The notes under the pieces are model-generated. The model was not told where the DNA came from, did not search any database, and saw nothing but the letters and a program-made list of their open reading frames with translations. A program made the position numbers and the translations under genes. Shown here piece by piece: positions 46,572 through 59,400 of a stretch of DNA of 64,000 nt. The stretch is taken from positions 30,587 through 94,586 of the forward strand of contig JACFNZ010000004.1 of the NCBI GenBank assembly GCA_019454605.1, given 5' to 3'. The stretch comes from Candidatus Altimarinota bacterium (GTDB taxonomy: Bacteria > Patescibacteriota > Gracilibacteria > BD1-5 > UBA6164). Within the stretch, counting starts at the first letter, position 1. Each line of letters begins with the position of its first letter.

Positions 46572-46573
46572 AA

Positions 46574-46607
46574 TTGACATCTAGTTATAAATAAGTTAAA
46601 CTATAAT
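46574..46607 (+). promoter_or_regulatory. putative promoter of the FISUMP pilin gene
   Basis: TTGACA at 46574-46579, 17-base spacer, TAAACT; a better TATAAT follows at 46602-46607 with a spacer of 22. The ATG is at 46642. Confidence 0.5.
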
Positions 46608-46641
46608 TATAAAATATATTATAATATAATTCATAGTATTT

Positions 46642-48237
46642 ATGAAATTACAACAAATAAAAAAGAGAAAAATATATGCGTTTACCTTAGTAGAGCTAAT
46701 AATAGTAATAACAATATTAGCAATACTAGCCACAATATGATTTATAAGTTTTAAGAATTATATTATTGAATCAAGAGATGCCAATAGAGTAACTACACTT
46801 AAAAATATACAAAAATGATTAGTATTATCTGAAATAAGATTAGGAAAATATCTTAATCCAGATGATTATGTAACTATTAATAGTTGAAGTATTATTTATA
46901 TTAAACAATGAAAGATATGATCTAAAATATCTAATACAATATCTTTAAATAGAGAAGTTACTGATCCTAAAGATTATACAAGCTATATTTATAATGTATC
47001 TTGAGATAATAAAAAATATCAAATAGGAACATTTTTAGAAAAAAATGATGATTTATATTTTTCTTATATTTCTAAAACATTTGCTTTAGAAAATATAAAT
47101 AGATATTTGTATACACTTTGAGATGATCTTTGAATATTTGTAAAGAAAGACTCTAATACTCCTTTAATAAAAACAGAATCTTTTACATGAGTTGATTTAT
47201 GATCTAACTCTCCTATAGATAATTATACTATTTATTTTTCTAATACTTGAAGTATTACAAGTAATAGTTGATCTGAAATAATAGATGCTTTAAATAATTC
47301 TATGAATTTTTGAGATATTAATGAAAATAATTGAAATAATCAATCATCATCACCATATTTATCTAATAAATTATATAATAAATGAGAAAGTTTTACTTTT
47401 GATAATTTAACATGGTATGTTTCAAATAATAAAAATGTAGCTTATACTAAAGCTTTAACTTGAGAATTAACTAAAAATGACAATATTTTAGTTTTTCAAA
47501 ACTGAACGGGACAATTAATAAAATGAGATTCAGCATTTATACTACAAACTGTAAATGTTTGAGCAACAATACCTTTTATATATTGAACTACATATTCAAA
47601 TTGAAAAAAATGGAATGAATTAAATGTATACTCTAATGATAAAGATTCAAGAAAACAATTATATTTAGATGATAAAGTAATTCTTTGAGATATATTTCAG
47701 TGGTGAAGAAATGATCCTGTTACTATATTAAATTCAACTTGAACTTTATATACTGGAACTTGATTTGCAACTTGAGGTATAAATTTAAGTTCAACACCAT
47801 GGGGTGATTGGTTTATTTTAAATCCAAATTGAGCATGAGGATATGTATATAGTTGGTTAAAAAAACAAATTTCATCTACAGACCCATTTTGGAATGAGTG
47901 ACCTTGTGATAATGGTTATATAATTCCAACTTGATGAGCTAATTGAGATTGGATAAAAATTATGAATCTAGCTAAAGATAGCCCCTATAATACCTGACTA
48001 GAATTAATGAAATTACAAGAATATTTACTTATTCCTATGGCCTGATATCGTCAATATGATACAGATACTATCTGATATTTTTGACAATGATATTATGCTA
48101 ACCTATGGGCTTCTTCTCCTTCAAATTCATATGCACATTATATATCTATGAATAGAGTTTGAGGAACTATAGGTATGTCATTTATAAATCACTCTTCTAT
48201 TAGTAATGGATTTAATGTTCGTTGTATGAAAAAATAA
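46642..48237 (+). CDS. large prepilin with C-terminal FISUMP/lectin-like domain
   Basis: 531 residues. Prepilin signal: KRKIYAFTLVELIIVITILAILATIG (Ala before Phe+1, Glu+5). A helix and pilin-like head occupy about 150 residues (KNIQKGLVLSEIRLGKYLNP). The last 200 residues have QWGRNDPVTI, STPWGDWFILNPNGAGGY, CDNGYIIPTGANGDWIKIMNL and the ending YISMNRVGGTIGMSFINHSS...NGFNVRCMKK: the pattern of the FISUMP domain with S-x-G-F-x-V-R-C at the end. Such lectin-like tails act as adhesins. Plus strand; a minus-strand pilin operon ends 4 bases after it. Confidence 0.82.
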
Positions 48238-48240
48238 TAT

Positions 48241-49206
48241 TTATTTAAAATACTTTATCACATATCAATAATAATTTTTTATTAATTCTGGGAAATAAAA
48301 TATATTATCTTTAAATCAATTTTTATCATTAATTCAAACTATATAAACTTCTTTATTTTCTTTATTATATCATATAAATTTATATACTAAAACATCAGTT
48401 TGGGAATTATTTTTTACAACTATAGCATAATCAAAATCATTTATTGCAAATAAGTAAGGCATACTTTGGTTATCAATACTTCATGAAATAGATAAAAATC
48501 AAGAACTACTTTTTATTTCTCATTTAACACTGGAAATATATTGTAGGTCTTTTTTTGAATTAAAAATATCTTTATCAAATTTATATATTTCTATTTCTCA
48601 ATTTAAATTATTTAATTCTCATTTAATTTTTAATCAACTATCTATACTTCAAATACTTAGAGGAGTATTTTGATAAAAAGAGTTATTATTTGAGTTAAGA
48701 GAAATAGTTTCTTTTAATTCATCATTTAAAAAAAGGATAGTTTTTTCTTCTAGTGGTGGAATAATTCATATCAAATATTTTCTTGAAAAATCATCATTAT
48801 CATATAAGATAGAATTTGTTGTAACTAATGAATTAATTCATCAAGTATAAAAACTTGCTTTAAAATCATCGTTATCTCCTAAATCATCAATATCATCTTT
48901 TATATCAACTATTTCTCATCATTCACAAGTAGGGATTTTTTTAAATTGATAGTCTAAAAGACCTCAAGAACATGAGGTTAAATCTTTTTGTAATCAATCA
49001 GTGTTAGTTATAGTATGAAATTTTGAAGTTATATTTTTTGTATTTGTATATTTTTGATATCATTTCAAATTTTGTGATTGAGAATCAATAAACCTTAAAT
49101 CTAAGTTAGTTATATTATATATTATAAGACTAAAAAGTCATAATATAAAAATAATTATAATAACTAAAACTAAAAAAAATCATTCATTTTTAATATTTTT
49201 ATCCAT
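48241..49206 (-). CDS. pilus-associated membrane-anchored protein (PilX-like position)
   Basis: 321 residues. One N-terminal membrane helix (NEGFFLVLVIIIIFILGLFSLIIYN) preceded by KNIKN; it has no Glu+5 prepilin signature but resembles a PilX/type II pseudopilin anchor. Extracellular domain with Cys pairs (TSCSGGLL, IPTCEGGEIVD). No family recognised. Last gene of the pilin operon, 4 bases after the preceding stop. Confidence 0.6.
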
Positions 49207-49209
49207 ATT

Positions 49210-49851
49210 TTAATAAATCAAAGAAAATTTAAAAGTTTTATATTTAGGATTTTTTATAATATCCTTAAACTCAAGTCATACAAAATCATTGTATTTTTCA
49301 AAAGATAATACAAAATCTAATTTTATCATATTAGGGTTTTGTATATCATAAATTCAAAATTTTATTAGATTTATATTACTAAAGTATTGAATTTTTTCTT
49401 TAGGTATAGAAGTTAAAAAAGTATTAATATTACTTTCTATACTTGATATATCGCTTTGATTTAAACTTAAAAAAAATGGGTGATAAATACTGTAATTATT
49501 TATATCTCAAATAATTACTTTTTCATTAGTTAGATCATAAGTTCACCATAAAAATCAATTAGTTTTATCTTTATTTGTTAAAACTACTATAGAAAATCAC
49601 TTAGTTGATTCTGGAAATATATTTCAATCTAGTTTTAATATACTATAATCATCTAAACTTTCTTTAAAATAATTTTCAAAGGACTCTACATCTAAAAAAG
49701 TTTTTGATTTAAAGGTTATATTTTTAAGTCAGTTTCATATAGCTTCAAAATAAATAAATAATCAAGAACTAATTATTATAACTATACTAACACTTACAAG
49801 TAATTCTATTAAGGTAAATCATTTATTTGGTCAAATATGAAGTTTTTTCAT
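49210..49851 (-). CDS. minor prepilin
   Basis: 213 residues. Class III signal KLHIGPNKGFTLIELLVSVSIVIIISSGLF with Gly/Phe site and Glu+5. The soluble head has no Cys: YFKESLDDYSILKLDGNIFP. Its start overlaps the end of the previous gene by 29 bases (49823-49851), so translation is probably coupled. Confidence 0.82.
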
Positions 49852-50254
49852 AATCATAATAACTAGTAACTATTTTGTATGTAGTATATGTAATTCACTC
49901 AATCTCATCTATAGATAAGATTTCAATACTTTGTTTTGTTGGTAATTTTTCTAAACTTGAGAAAAATCAAGCATCTTGTATATTATCTATAGGGTTATTA
50001 CTAATAGATATACTGTTTATTCAATTACTTTTTAAATAAAATAAACTTCAAGTTTGTAGTTTTGGTAGATCTATAGTATCAACTATATTAAAAATATATT
50101 TATTAAAATAACTACTTAAAATACTTTTTTGCACTATATCATCTCTATTTTTTAAAAAAAAATAACTAGAATAAATACTAACTCAAGTAATCATAAGTAA
50201 AATAACACCTATAATCACTTCAGTTATAGAAAATCAAAACTTATCTTTTTTCAT
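49823..50254 (-). CDS. minor prepilin
   Basis: 143 residues. KDKFGFSITEVIIGVILLMITGVSIYSSYFF: prepilin helix with Gly-Phe and Glu+5 (Thr-Glu-Val). Short head with IDLPKLQTGSLFYLKSNGI and EWITYTTYK-like end. Pseudopilin of GspI/PilV type by size. Overlaps the following prepilin by 29 bases. Confidence 0.8.
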
Positions 50255-50258
50255 AAAA

Positions 50259-51044
50259 TTAATTTTCTACACATAGTAAAGGAGCAGTAGTTCGACAATT
50301 ATAAGTAGAATAATAATAGAACATATAAAGATTAGCTGGATTTCAAACAGCATCTATTCATGTATAATTCAAATATCAATAGTATCAAGCTCATCAAGAT
50401 GCTAGAGTCCAGTTAGTACAATTACTACTACTGTAATTTTTACCACTTGTTTCATTATTTGACCAATACATAGCGGTTGAAGAAACTATAGATTTATCTT
50501 CATATGTTAAATTATTGTATGTTAAAAAATCTCATGCATTTTTTCTGTTACTTACTTGATAAAAACCAGGTAATCAAGAGGTGAAAATTGGTTGTCATCA
50601 TAGATTTGTGTATAAGTATTTTGTATTATCTAAAGTATAACGATCAACAAAATTAGAAGTAGAATCACTTATAAATGCTTTCCAATTACCTCATAAAGAT
50701 GCTCAATTTGCTACACTTTGACACTTTGCATCTGCTCAAGCAACTCATCATAGGTTTCAATTATATGTAGCTTTTGTTAAAAATACTCTTTTTGTTCAAG
50801 TTGCTCACCCAATTCATAAAAACTTTGCAATAGCTTCTAGCGATTGAGTATTTCTATTAAACACTCATCAAACAGTTGTTAAAATAGGACTACTTAGTGA
50901 TTGATTTCAAGTATCGTTTGGGTTTGTAGATAATCATTGAAATGCTTGAACTCATAAAAGAGCTGCAATTCATCATAACATGATTATAAATCAAGTTAGA
51001 AAATTTTTTGCTAAAAATTGTAAAATATATTTTATATTTTTCAT
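50259..51044 (-). CDS. membrane-anchored DUF1554-like (endostatin/C-type-lectin fold) protein
   Basis: 261 residues. Signal/anchor helix (NFLTGFIIMLGGIAALLGVQAF). Residues 85-261 resemble DUF1554: KRVFLTKATYNGNLGGVAGADAKCQSVA, GGNWKAFISDSTSNFVDRY, AMYWSNNETSGKNY, SNCTNWTLAS and the closing YYSTYNCRTTAPLLCVEN. Cys pairs at the positions expected for the fold. DUF1554 domains are known in Leptospira and others and look like lectin-type adhesins. Lies between two prepilin genes in an operon, so it probably caps or decorates the pilus. Confidence 0.75.
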
Positions 51045-51069
51045 AAATAATAATTTAAAAAATAAAAAG

Positions 51070-53853
51070 TTAATAATTAAAGTTTATATATCATCACATC
51101 TCAGATGTAGCATATCACTCCATGTTTCAATCATTTTTTAGTTTTACTCCATCAAGTTTTATCCATCAAAGTAGTTCACTTAAAGCATATCAAGTCAGTT
51201 CTCAAGTAGTTTTATCTCTTATAATACTAGCTCAACAACTTTCATCAAAACACATCCATCAAGCAATTTCACTATTTGCCATTCATTCTACTAATAATCA
51301 GTAAGTATCTATATATAGTTTTATCCATCAAAAATTTTCACTTAAAACATATTTTGTAAATGGGACTGACCATCAATCAGCTCTTGCTTTTAGACTTATA
51401 TCATATGTATAATTTTTATCTGCTATTGTTTGATTTGCAAGTTGCAAAGAAGCTATAACTCTATTATAAAAAGTAACTCCTATATCTCATCTATAATACA
51501 AAGTAACCATACAATCACTATTTTTAGAAACTATAAATCAATATCATATATTACTTCAATTAGGAGTTTGGAGACAAGTATTATTTTTCCAAGTTATATT
51601 TATAGTTGAGTTATTTTGTAAATCAAGTCATGATCATGGCTCATTCCAACTAGATGCATTATCTACATCTCAAGATATTTGATTTATAACTTTTGTATCA
51701 AAATTGTAATTTTTAGTATTTCAAAAATTATCTAAATAATTTGTGTTTAATCAATTAAATCAGATCTTAAAATAAGCATCTTGAGTATTTGAATTTGATA
51801 TAGTATAACTAAGACTTTTCCAATATCAATAATCAAGTCAACCAAATCATCATATACGATGAGATGTTCAAAAATTGTTTTGTCATATATCATCTGATGG
51901 TTCAAGTGCTTGTTTTCAAGTTCAAGTCATAGTAATAGTTAATGGATTTGAATTAAATCCACTTGATTTCATATAAAGGGGAGTTGCTGTTGTATATGTA
52001 GTAGAAGACCAAGTTGATAGAGAATCTGTATTAAAAACTTGAAAATATCAAACTATTTGTGAATTTTCTGAAACTGATGAATCTCATCTTGCATGAAGAG
52101 TAAAAAAACAAGTTGTCTTTCACTTTACTTCATAATTTCAAGTAGAAGAATTATAAATACATCAAACTCAAGGCTTCCAAAACAAATTATTAGCTATTTG
52201 TTCATTTCAAAAATCTAAAATAGTTAATAGGTTTGAATTATCAAAACTTGCATTTGCTGGGTTTATAAAAGATAAGGAATTACTTTTAAGTCAAAGCTTT
52301 ATTTTAAATTTTGCTCTTCAATCTGAAGAATTAGTTATTTTATATTGTAGAATTTTTTCTGTTCAATAGTATTTATCTGTTATACGAGTTGAGGTTCAAA
52401 AATTGTTATTAGATCAATCTAAAGGAGATCAATTAGTTCATACATATGTTATTACTACATCATTGGCTGTACAAACTACATTTCAACTTTCACAATTATC
52501 TACATTTGGATCACTACTAGGAGGTTGTCAAGATGGATCTCACCCTCAAGTATCTCATCATCAAGGTAAACTTGGATTTGGAATAGTTGAAAAACTATAA
52601 GTTATACTAGGTATACAATTACTTCACTCACAAGCTTCTACATACCAATAATAGGTTGTTGAGTATCGTAAATTACTATAAGTATAAGTTGTTTGAGTAG
52701 TATTTTGGTCAATTAATGTAGGAGTTTGATTTCAAAGATATAAATTATATCTAATATTATTTCAACTAACTGGATACCAAGATAATTGTCAATTTAGTGG
52801 TAAGTTATAAGCTCAATTTTGAGGTGTTGCTAGTTTTGGAGCATTTACATTTAATTTACATCAAAGCTCTCAACCTCATTTTACTACATATCAATTACTA
52901 CATCAAGTCCATTTACATTGATTATCAAATACAGCTCAAGCTCATATATTAGCACAATTATAATTATAGCTATTTTCAGGTTTTAAAGTTCAAGTTTTTC
53001 AATCACATGTTTTATACTTCCATCATATTTGAGAATTTAATGAATTTCAATTCATATATTCTACATCATTTTCTCAATTATAATATGTATATCAATTGTT
53101 TAGTATTCATGTACAACTAAGATAATTTATAGTTGGGGATTTATTTTCAACAAGTGAAATAGATGCTAAAATATCAGGTAAATTAGTTCATAAAGCAACA
53201 ACTTTTCAATTCATATCATAAGCTAAATTATATGATTGTCAGTTTAAAATTACTTTTGATTTATTTGAATTTCAACTTCAATCAAATCAATTTATATCAA
53301 AAATTAGTGCATTTTCTGGAACTGCATATAAAATTCAAGGTAATATTGATTTATCTACAGGCATAAAATTTCACTCTACATATGCTGTGAGATTATTTTC
53401 TACATCATCAGCATAAGCTACTTTAGTAAAAGGAATATAGCTTATTAAGTTTTGTTTATTTTCTAAGGTTGCTGTAATTTGATAGCTTGTTTTATCTCTT
53501 GTAAGAGAATAAAGGTAAGGTAATTTAGTTTTTGGGTCTAATAAAACTTTAGGCATTCAAACTTTTCAAGCAAGAAATTCATTAAAATAAGTTTGATTAG
53601 CTATAATCTCTCAAGAACCTGTTATTTGTGTAGTTTGAGCTCATCATTCTCAATCAGGATATAAATAAGAATGGTTTCTTCTATAATCATCTAGATACAT
53701 TTTTATAGATTGTATATCTGTAATTCTTTTAGAATCATTAGCATCTTTTATATATCATAAAAAACTATATATTCATATAGATGATAGTATTGTAATAATA
53801 CTTATTACTACTATAAGCTCAATAAGTGTAAATCAGTATTTTTTGTGTTTCAT
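51070..53853 (-). CDS. giant prepilin with FnIII-like domain and W-rich C-terminal repeats
   Basis: 927 residues. Prepilin signal KYGFTLIELIVVISIITILSSIG, and a pilin head of about 150 residues (DANDSKRITDIQSIKMYLDDYRR). Then several extracellular modules: a Cys-bearing module (KTCDGKTGTLKPENS, CKWTGCSNGYVVKGGG), a fibronectin-III-like domain (PLNGQLSWYPVSGNNIRYNL..TTYYWYVEACEG), and two Asn-rich modules (about residues 430-760). The C-terminal 120 residues hold four copies of an S-E-x-x-G-W-I/M-x-F motif (SENFGWIKL, SEIAGWMCF, SELLGWIKL, SEMGGYINF), which is a CPR hallmark repeat. First gene of the minus-strand pilin operon; a major or tip adhesin candidate. Confidence 0.82.
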
Positions 53854-53937
53854 AATTTTAAATTTATATAAAATATATAAATATTATAATTTAATATTTT
53901 ATTAAATCAAATTATTATATATTTTATTTGTAGCCTT

Positions 53938-54558
53938 TTAAATAAAGATTCAAGCAAAAGAATCCCATCATTTAATTAACATTTCTATAGTTACATAAGC
54001 AATTATTATAAGTCAAATCCAAGAAATAAAAGGGTATTGATGAAGTTTTTTTGCTATATAATTAGATGCAAAAGCCATCAAAAGTATAGAAATTGCAAGT
54101 CAAATTATTAAAGTAAGCATATGTCAATTGCTAGCTCAAGCAACAGCTAAAACATTATCTAAACTCATTGATACATCAGCTAAAATAATTGTAATAATTG
54201 CTTGTTTAAATCAAGAAGATCATTTTTTAATATCATTATTTTGTTTATTTTTTATAATTAAATCTAAAGCAAATTTATAAACTACATATGCAAGTAATAA
54301 TCATCAAATAAATTGTAATCAAGGAACTGAAAGTAAATATATTGCAATTAAAGCAAATCAAACTCTTAGTAAAGTAGCTCAAAATATTCACCAAAAAATA
54401 GCTTTTTTTCTATAGTGGGGATCTAAATCTTTTGTAGCCATTCATATAACAATAGCATTATCTCAACTCATAACAATATCAATAATTATTATATTAAGTA
54501 AAGCAAGTGCTCAAGAAATAGTAAAAAAATGCATAAATTCATTTAGTAAATTTTCCAT
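53938..54558 (-). CDS. TerC-family membrane protein
   Basis: 206 residues with seven hydrophobic helices. Characteristic TerC motifs: IIIDIVMSGDNAIVIGMA (metal-binding Asp in GDNA), FWGIFGATLLRVGFALIAIYLL, and the second half VSMSLDNVLAVAGAS. TerC family members are linked with metal (Mn) export at the membrane. Stop-to-start spacing of 2 bases to folA, so co-transcribed with thyA and folA. Confidence 0.92.
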
Positions 54559-54560
54559 AA

Positions 54561-55073
54561 TTATTTTTTAAAACATTTAAATAAGTATTTTTCTTCTCAA
54601 ACTTCTATATACTTTTGCTTATAACAAAGCCAATTATTTAAGTCTAAGTCTATAAAAGTATCACAATTATATTTTCAAGTTATAAAAGTCAAATACAATT
54701 TAGTAATTAAGTTTTTCTCAATTCATTTTTTTAATATTCAAGCTCATCATATTAAAAAAATATTTTCTATATTATTATCTTTTAGAGCTTCATCTATAGC
54801 ATCTTCTACTTTCTTAAAACTTAAAGTATTTTCTTTATTTATTGAAATAGTATTTGATATAATATAATTTTGTCTACCAAAAAAAGGACGAAATTTCTCA
54901 GGAATTGATTCCCAAGTTTTTCTTCACATTATTAATGCATTTTGTTTGTTTTTATCTTTTGTCTGTAAAGTAATTTCTTTAAAATTTTTTAAATCAGATT
55001 TCCAAGGTATATCTCAATTTTTTCAAATTCAAAACTCTTCATCAATAGCAAAAATGGCAATAATATCTTTCAT
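54561..55073 (-). CDS. folA: dihydrofolate reductase
   Basis: 170 residues. Reduces dihydrofolate to tetrahydrofolate with NADPH. Start DIIAIFAIDEEFGIGKNGDIPWKSDLKNF (active-site Asp in place and Trp), GRKTWESIPEKFRPFFGRQNYIIS, and FLIGGAGILKKGI near the end. 11 bases after thyA, which generates the dihydrofolate substrate. Confidence 0.95.
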
Positions 55074-55084
55074 ATTTTTTAAAA

Positions 55085-55990
<906 letters not shown>

Positions 55991-56013
55991 TTTATTTTAA
56001 TTAAAGGTATATG

Positions 56014-56046
56014 AAAAAATAAAGTCTTTTAAAAAGACTTTATTTT
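56014..56046. terminator. bidirectional hairpin
   Basis: AAATAAAGTCTTTT / AAAAAGACTTTATTT arms between thyA's start and the coiled-coil gene; overlaps the latter's stop codon. On the minus strand it ends the coiled-coil transcript. Confidence 0.75.
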
Positions 56047-57686
56047 AAATTATTTAATAAGTGTAGTTTTACAACAAGCAACATAAATGAGTTTTTATCA
56101 GATAATTTTTTTGTTAAAGCATTATCAATTCTTGAAATTACAATAATTAATTTATCTTTATAAGTATTTGGGAAGGCATTTTTTAATTTTTGCACTATTT
56201 TATCAAGTTGGTCATTATACTTTTTATCACTCATTTTTTTATATTTATATTGAGATAATTCTTTTTTAACATAAAATATTTCTAAATTATTTTCTAAATT
56301 AAATATTTTAGTGTCAATTGAACTATTTTGTAATAATTTATATTTTGCAATATCTGATTTAAAAGTTGTTATTTCTCATCTAATGTATTTAAAATCATTT
56401 GATTTTGAGATTTTATCATTTAACCTATCAAATCTTATGTCAATAGCATCTCAAGCAAGTAGTGCATTTTTTGCTTCTAAAGTTGCTTGATCTAGTTTTT
56501 CTCTTAATCTTGCAAGTAAGTCATCTCTATATCAAGGATAATTTTCATTGTAAAATTTAACCATTTCATTTTCAAGTCTAATTTTTACATTTTCATAAGT
56601 ATTTGAAGTATTTCAAGTTCAAATTAGAATTAATATTTTTTGATTTATATCTCATAATTTAATTGCTATACTTTTTACTTCTTCTATAGCTCAAGAACTT
56701 GATTGTACTTCTTTTGCTTTTAGTTTTCAATCAGCATCATAAAATTTATTTTTTGCATTATTGTATCTTGTAAGTAAAGAATCCATATCATCTCAACTAT
56801 AAATAATTCAATAACTATCATTTATTTTTATAGCAAGAGAGTTCTCAAAATTTTGTAATAATATATCAATTAATCTATTTATATCTCAAGCATAACTAGA
56901 TAATGATTTATTTGCTTCTAAATTTCAATCTCTAATTTCAACTAAAATTGATTTTAATAAATTAACATAATATTTTTGTCTTTCTTCACTAAATAAAGTT
57001 AAATCTCAAGCAAAAGATAAATAAGTTTGTTTAAAATTATTATAATTTTTTTCAAAATCTTTTTGTATTGAAAATAAATTATTGTAATTACTTTCAAAGT
57101 TTTTTAAACTATCAATAGTTGATTTATTTGAATCATAAGCTTGTTTTAAAGTATTTTTATAACTATCTAATCCTGAAGTATATTTATTATTTAAAGTTGT
57201 AATTTTTAAGTTAAAAGTATCTTTTAAATTAGTATAATTAGAGTTAATTACATTTATACTATTATCTAAAGTTGCTTTTTGATTTTCATTTATTGTAGTA
57301 TAATTTAATGTTATATTATTTTTTATAGAACTTAGTGAGTTTAATTCAGTTAAAGTTTTATCACTTATTTCTTTATTTAATAAATTTACATCATTTGTTA
57401 AATCTGTTTTAAAGTTTGAAGAAATTTTTCATAAAGAAACTAGGTAATCAATAGTTTTTGTATCATATCACATAGAAACAAAACTTGAATCAAAGTTATT
57501 TGATAAAACTAAAGCTTTTTGTTCTAGATCTTTAGATGAATTATTTTTTAAATTTGTTAAATTATTTTCTAAACTTGTTATTTTAGAAAGTAGGTCAGAT
57601 TTATTATCAGCAAAAGTTATATTAAAACTAGCAGATAATAATGTAATCATTAAACTAAAGGCAAATCATTTTTTTATATTTATCAT
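56040..57686 (-). CDS. exported coiled-coil protein
   Basis: 548 residues. Signal peptide (NIKKGFAFSLMITLLSASFNITFA), then almost wholly alpha-helical Asn/Lys/Leu/Ser-rich sequence with heptad-like patterns (LLSKITSLENNLTNLKNNSSKDLEQKALVLSN). No Cys. A long rod in the periplasm or outside the cell. The function is unknown. Followed, after 49 bases on the same strand order, by thyA; preceded by the solute-binding gene (23-base gap). Confidence 0.7.
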
Positions 57687-57709
57687 AAAAATAATATTTA
57701 AAAATTAAA

Positions 57710-59053
57710 TTACTCACAAGAGTTTTGTAAATTTTCTTGTTTTATTGATTTTTGTTTTATACATAATACTTTTTTTTGAAATTTTTCAAATAATTTTACT
57801 CAATTAGTTAAATGATCAAGCATATTTGGGACTTCTTGGTCATAAATATTTTTAATTCATTTATTAAAAGTAGTCAATTGTAAAGAAGGATTATAAAAAT
57901 CTTTGTATTTTATATTATATCCATCTTTTATATTTTCTTCTAATCTATCAGAAATTAAAGAAAGTTGAGTTGGCATATAATAATTAAATATTTCAAGGTA
58001 TTTTTTTTGTCATTCAACACTACTAAAATATTTCATTAAATCTTGAGCTGTTTGATAATTTGTAGTATTTTTATTAATTACAAAGGTATTATAGTTTACC
58101 AAAATATTTCAACTATTTTCTTTTAATGTAGGAAAAGTTGAAGCTCTTAAAAAAGTTTTACTAAATCATTTTTTTTCTATTTTATCAAGTAATCTTGGGT
58201 ATCAAATAATTATTTGAACATCTCAAGCACTAAAAGCATCTAAATTATTTTTATTATTTGCAACTAGATCAGAAAATAAAGTATCATATTTATTATCTAG
58301 ATTTTCATCTCAATACCTTACATAACTTGAAATAGCAGATTTTGCATCTTTTGATGTTATTTTTTCAAGACTTGAAGGTCATTCAAGCATTAAAAATTGA
58401 GTAATTATATCAGATGAAGAGTCAACTGTTGACCCATTTCAAATTCAAATAGTTATTTTTCAAGAATCATTTCTTAAGTTTGTTACAATTTCATTTATAT
58501 TTGCCCATGTTGAAAGGTTTTTTCACTTAACATCTCTAAAATTATAAAAAAGTCATAAGTTTTCATATCACATAGGAACTCAAATAAGAAACTCAACTTC
58601 TTTATCATCTACTTTAGTTTTTTTAATCAAATCATTTGAAAAAACAATATCATAATTTTTTCTAAAGTCATCAGGGGAAATAACACTTGGGTCTATTCAA
58701 GAAATTTGTTTATCAAATATCTCACTATCTTGGTTGTTTATCAAGAAAATATCTGGAGAATTTCATTGTAAAAAAGATGATATTAAAGTATTATAATACT
58801 CTTCATAATTAGAAAAAGAAACTATATTGAAATTGGTATTTTTATAGTTTGGGTTTTTTGATTTAAAATCATTTAAAAAATTATTAAATCCGTCTTTACT
58901 ATCTTGCAAAATCCAAATAGTAAAATCTCAAGTTTTTGAAGCATTTTTATTTTTATTTACTTCTCAAGTTTTTGATAAAAGTAAAAATATTGATACTAAA
59001 AATACTACAATTATTATTCAAATTATTAAAAAAACTATTTTATTTTTATTCAT
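57710..59053 (-). CDS. extracellular solute-binding protein (ABC sugar type, family 1)
   Basis: 447 residues. Membrane anchor NKIVFLIIGIIIVVFLVSIFLLLS instead of a lipobox. FTIWILQDSKDGFNNFLNDF, QGNSPDIFLINNQD, IGVPMGYENLGLFYNF, SAGDVQIIIGYPRL and LVNYNTFVINKNTTNYQTAQDLMKYF are typical of family-1 binding proteins. No permease or ATPase gene lies next to it, so the partner transporter is elsewhere, or it works as a receptor. Operon with the coiled-coil gene is possible. Confidence 0.82.
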
Positions 59054-59072
59054 GGGGTGGGGTTTTATAAAA

Positions 59073-59390
59073 TTAAATATCACTAAGTAAATGCAAATGT
59101 ATGTGCATAACCTCTTGTCATCATAAAGCTCATACATTAAAATGTAATCGATATCAAGCATCTATATTTAAATCCTTTGCTATTTTTTTAGCAACTAAAA
59201 ACATATCTGCTATCAAATCTTTATCATTAATTGTTAAATCATTTATAGTTGGAATTTCTTTTTTTGGAATTATTAAAAGATGAGTTTTTGCTTTAGGATT
59301 TATATCTTTTATAACAATTAAATTATCTTGTTCATAAACTATTTCACTTTTAATTTCTCTTGAAATAATTTTTGTAAATATTGAAGACAT
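59073..59390 (-). CDS. HIT-family nucleotide hydrolase
   Basis: 105 residues, standard length. SIFTKIISREIKSEIVYEQDN start, IPKKEIPTINDL, and HIT motif HIHLHLL at the C-terminus (active-site His in H-x-H-x-H). Hydrolyses AMP-linked compounds such as adenosine phosphoramidate. Read to TAA with TGA as Gly (DAGYRLHFNVGALGGQE). Confidence 0.93.
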
Positions 59391-59400
59391 TTTAAAAAAA

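Noticed and set aside
46642..53853. Diversity-generating retroelement
   Set aside because: Lectin-like tails exist but no reverse transcriptase, accessory gene or template repeat was seen in the window.
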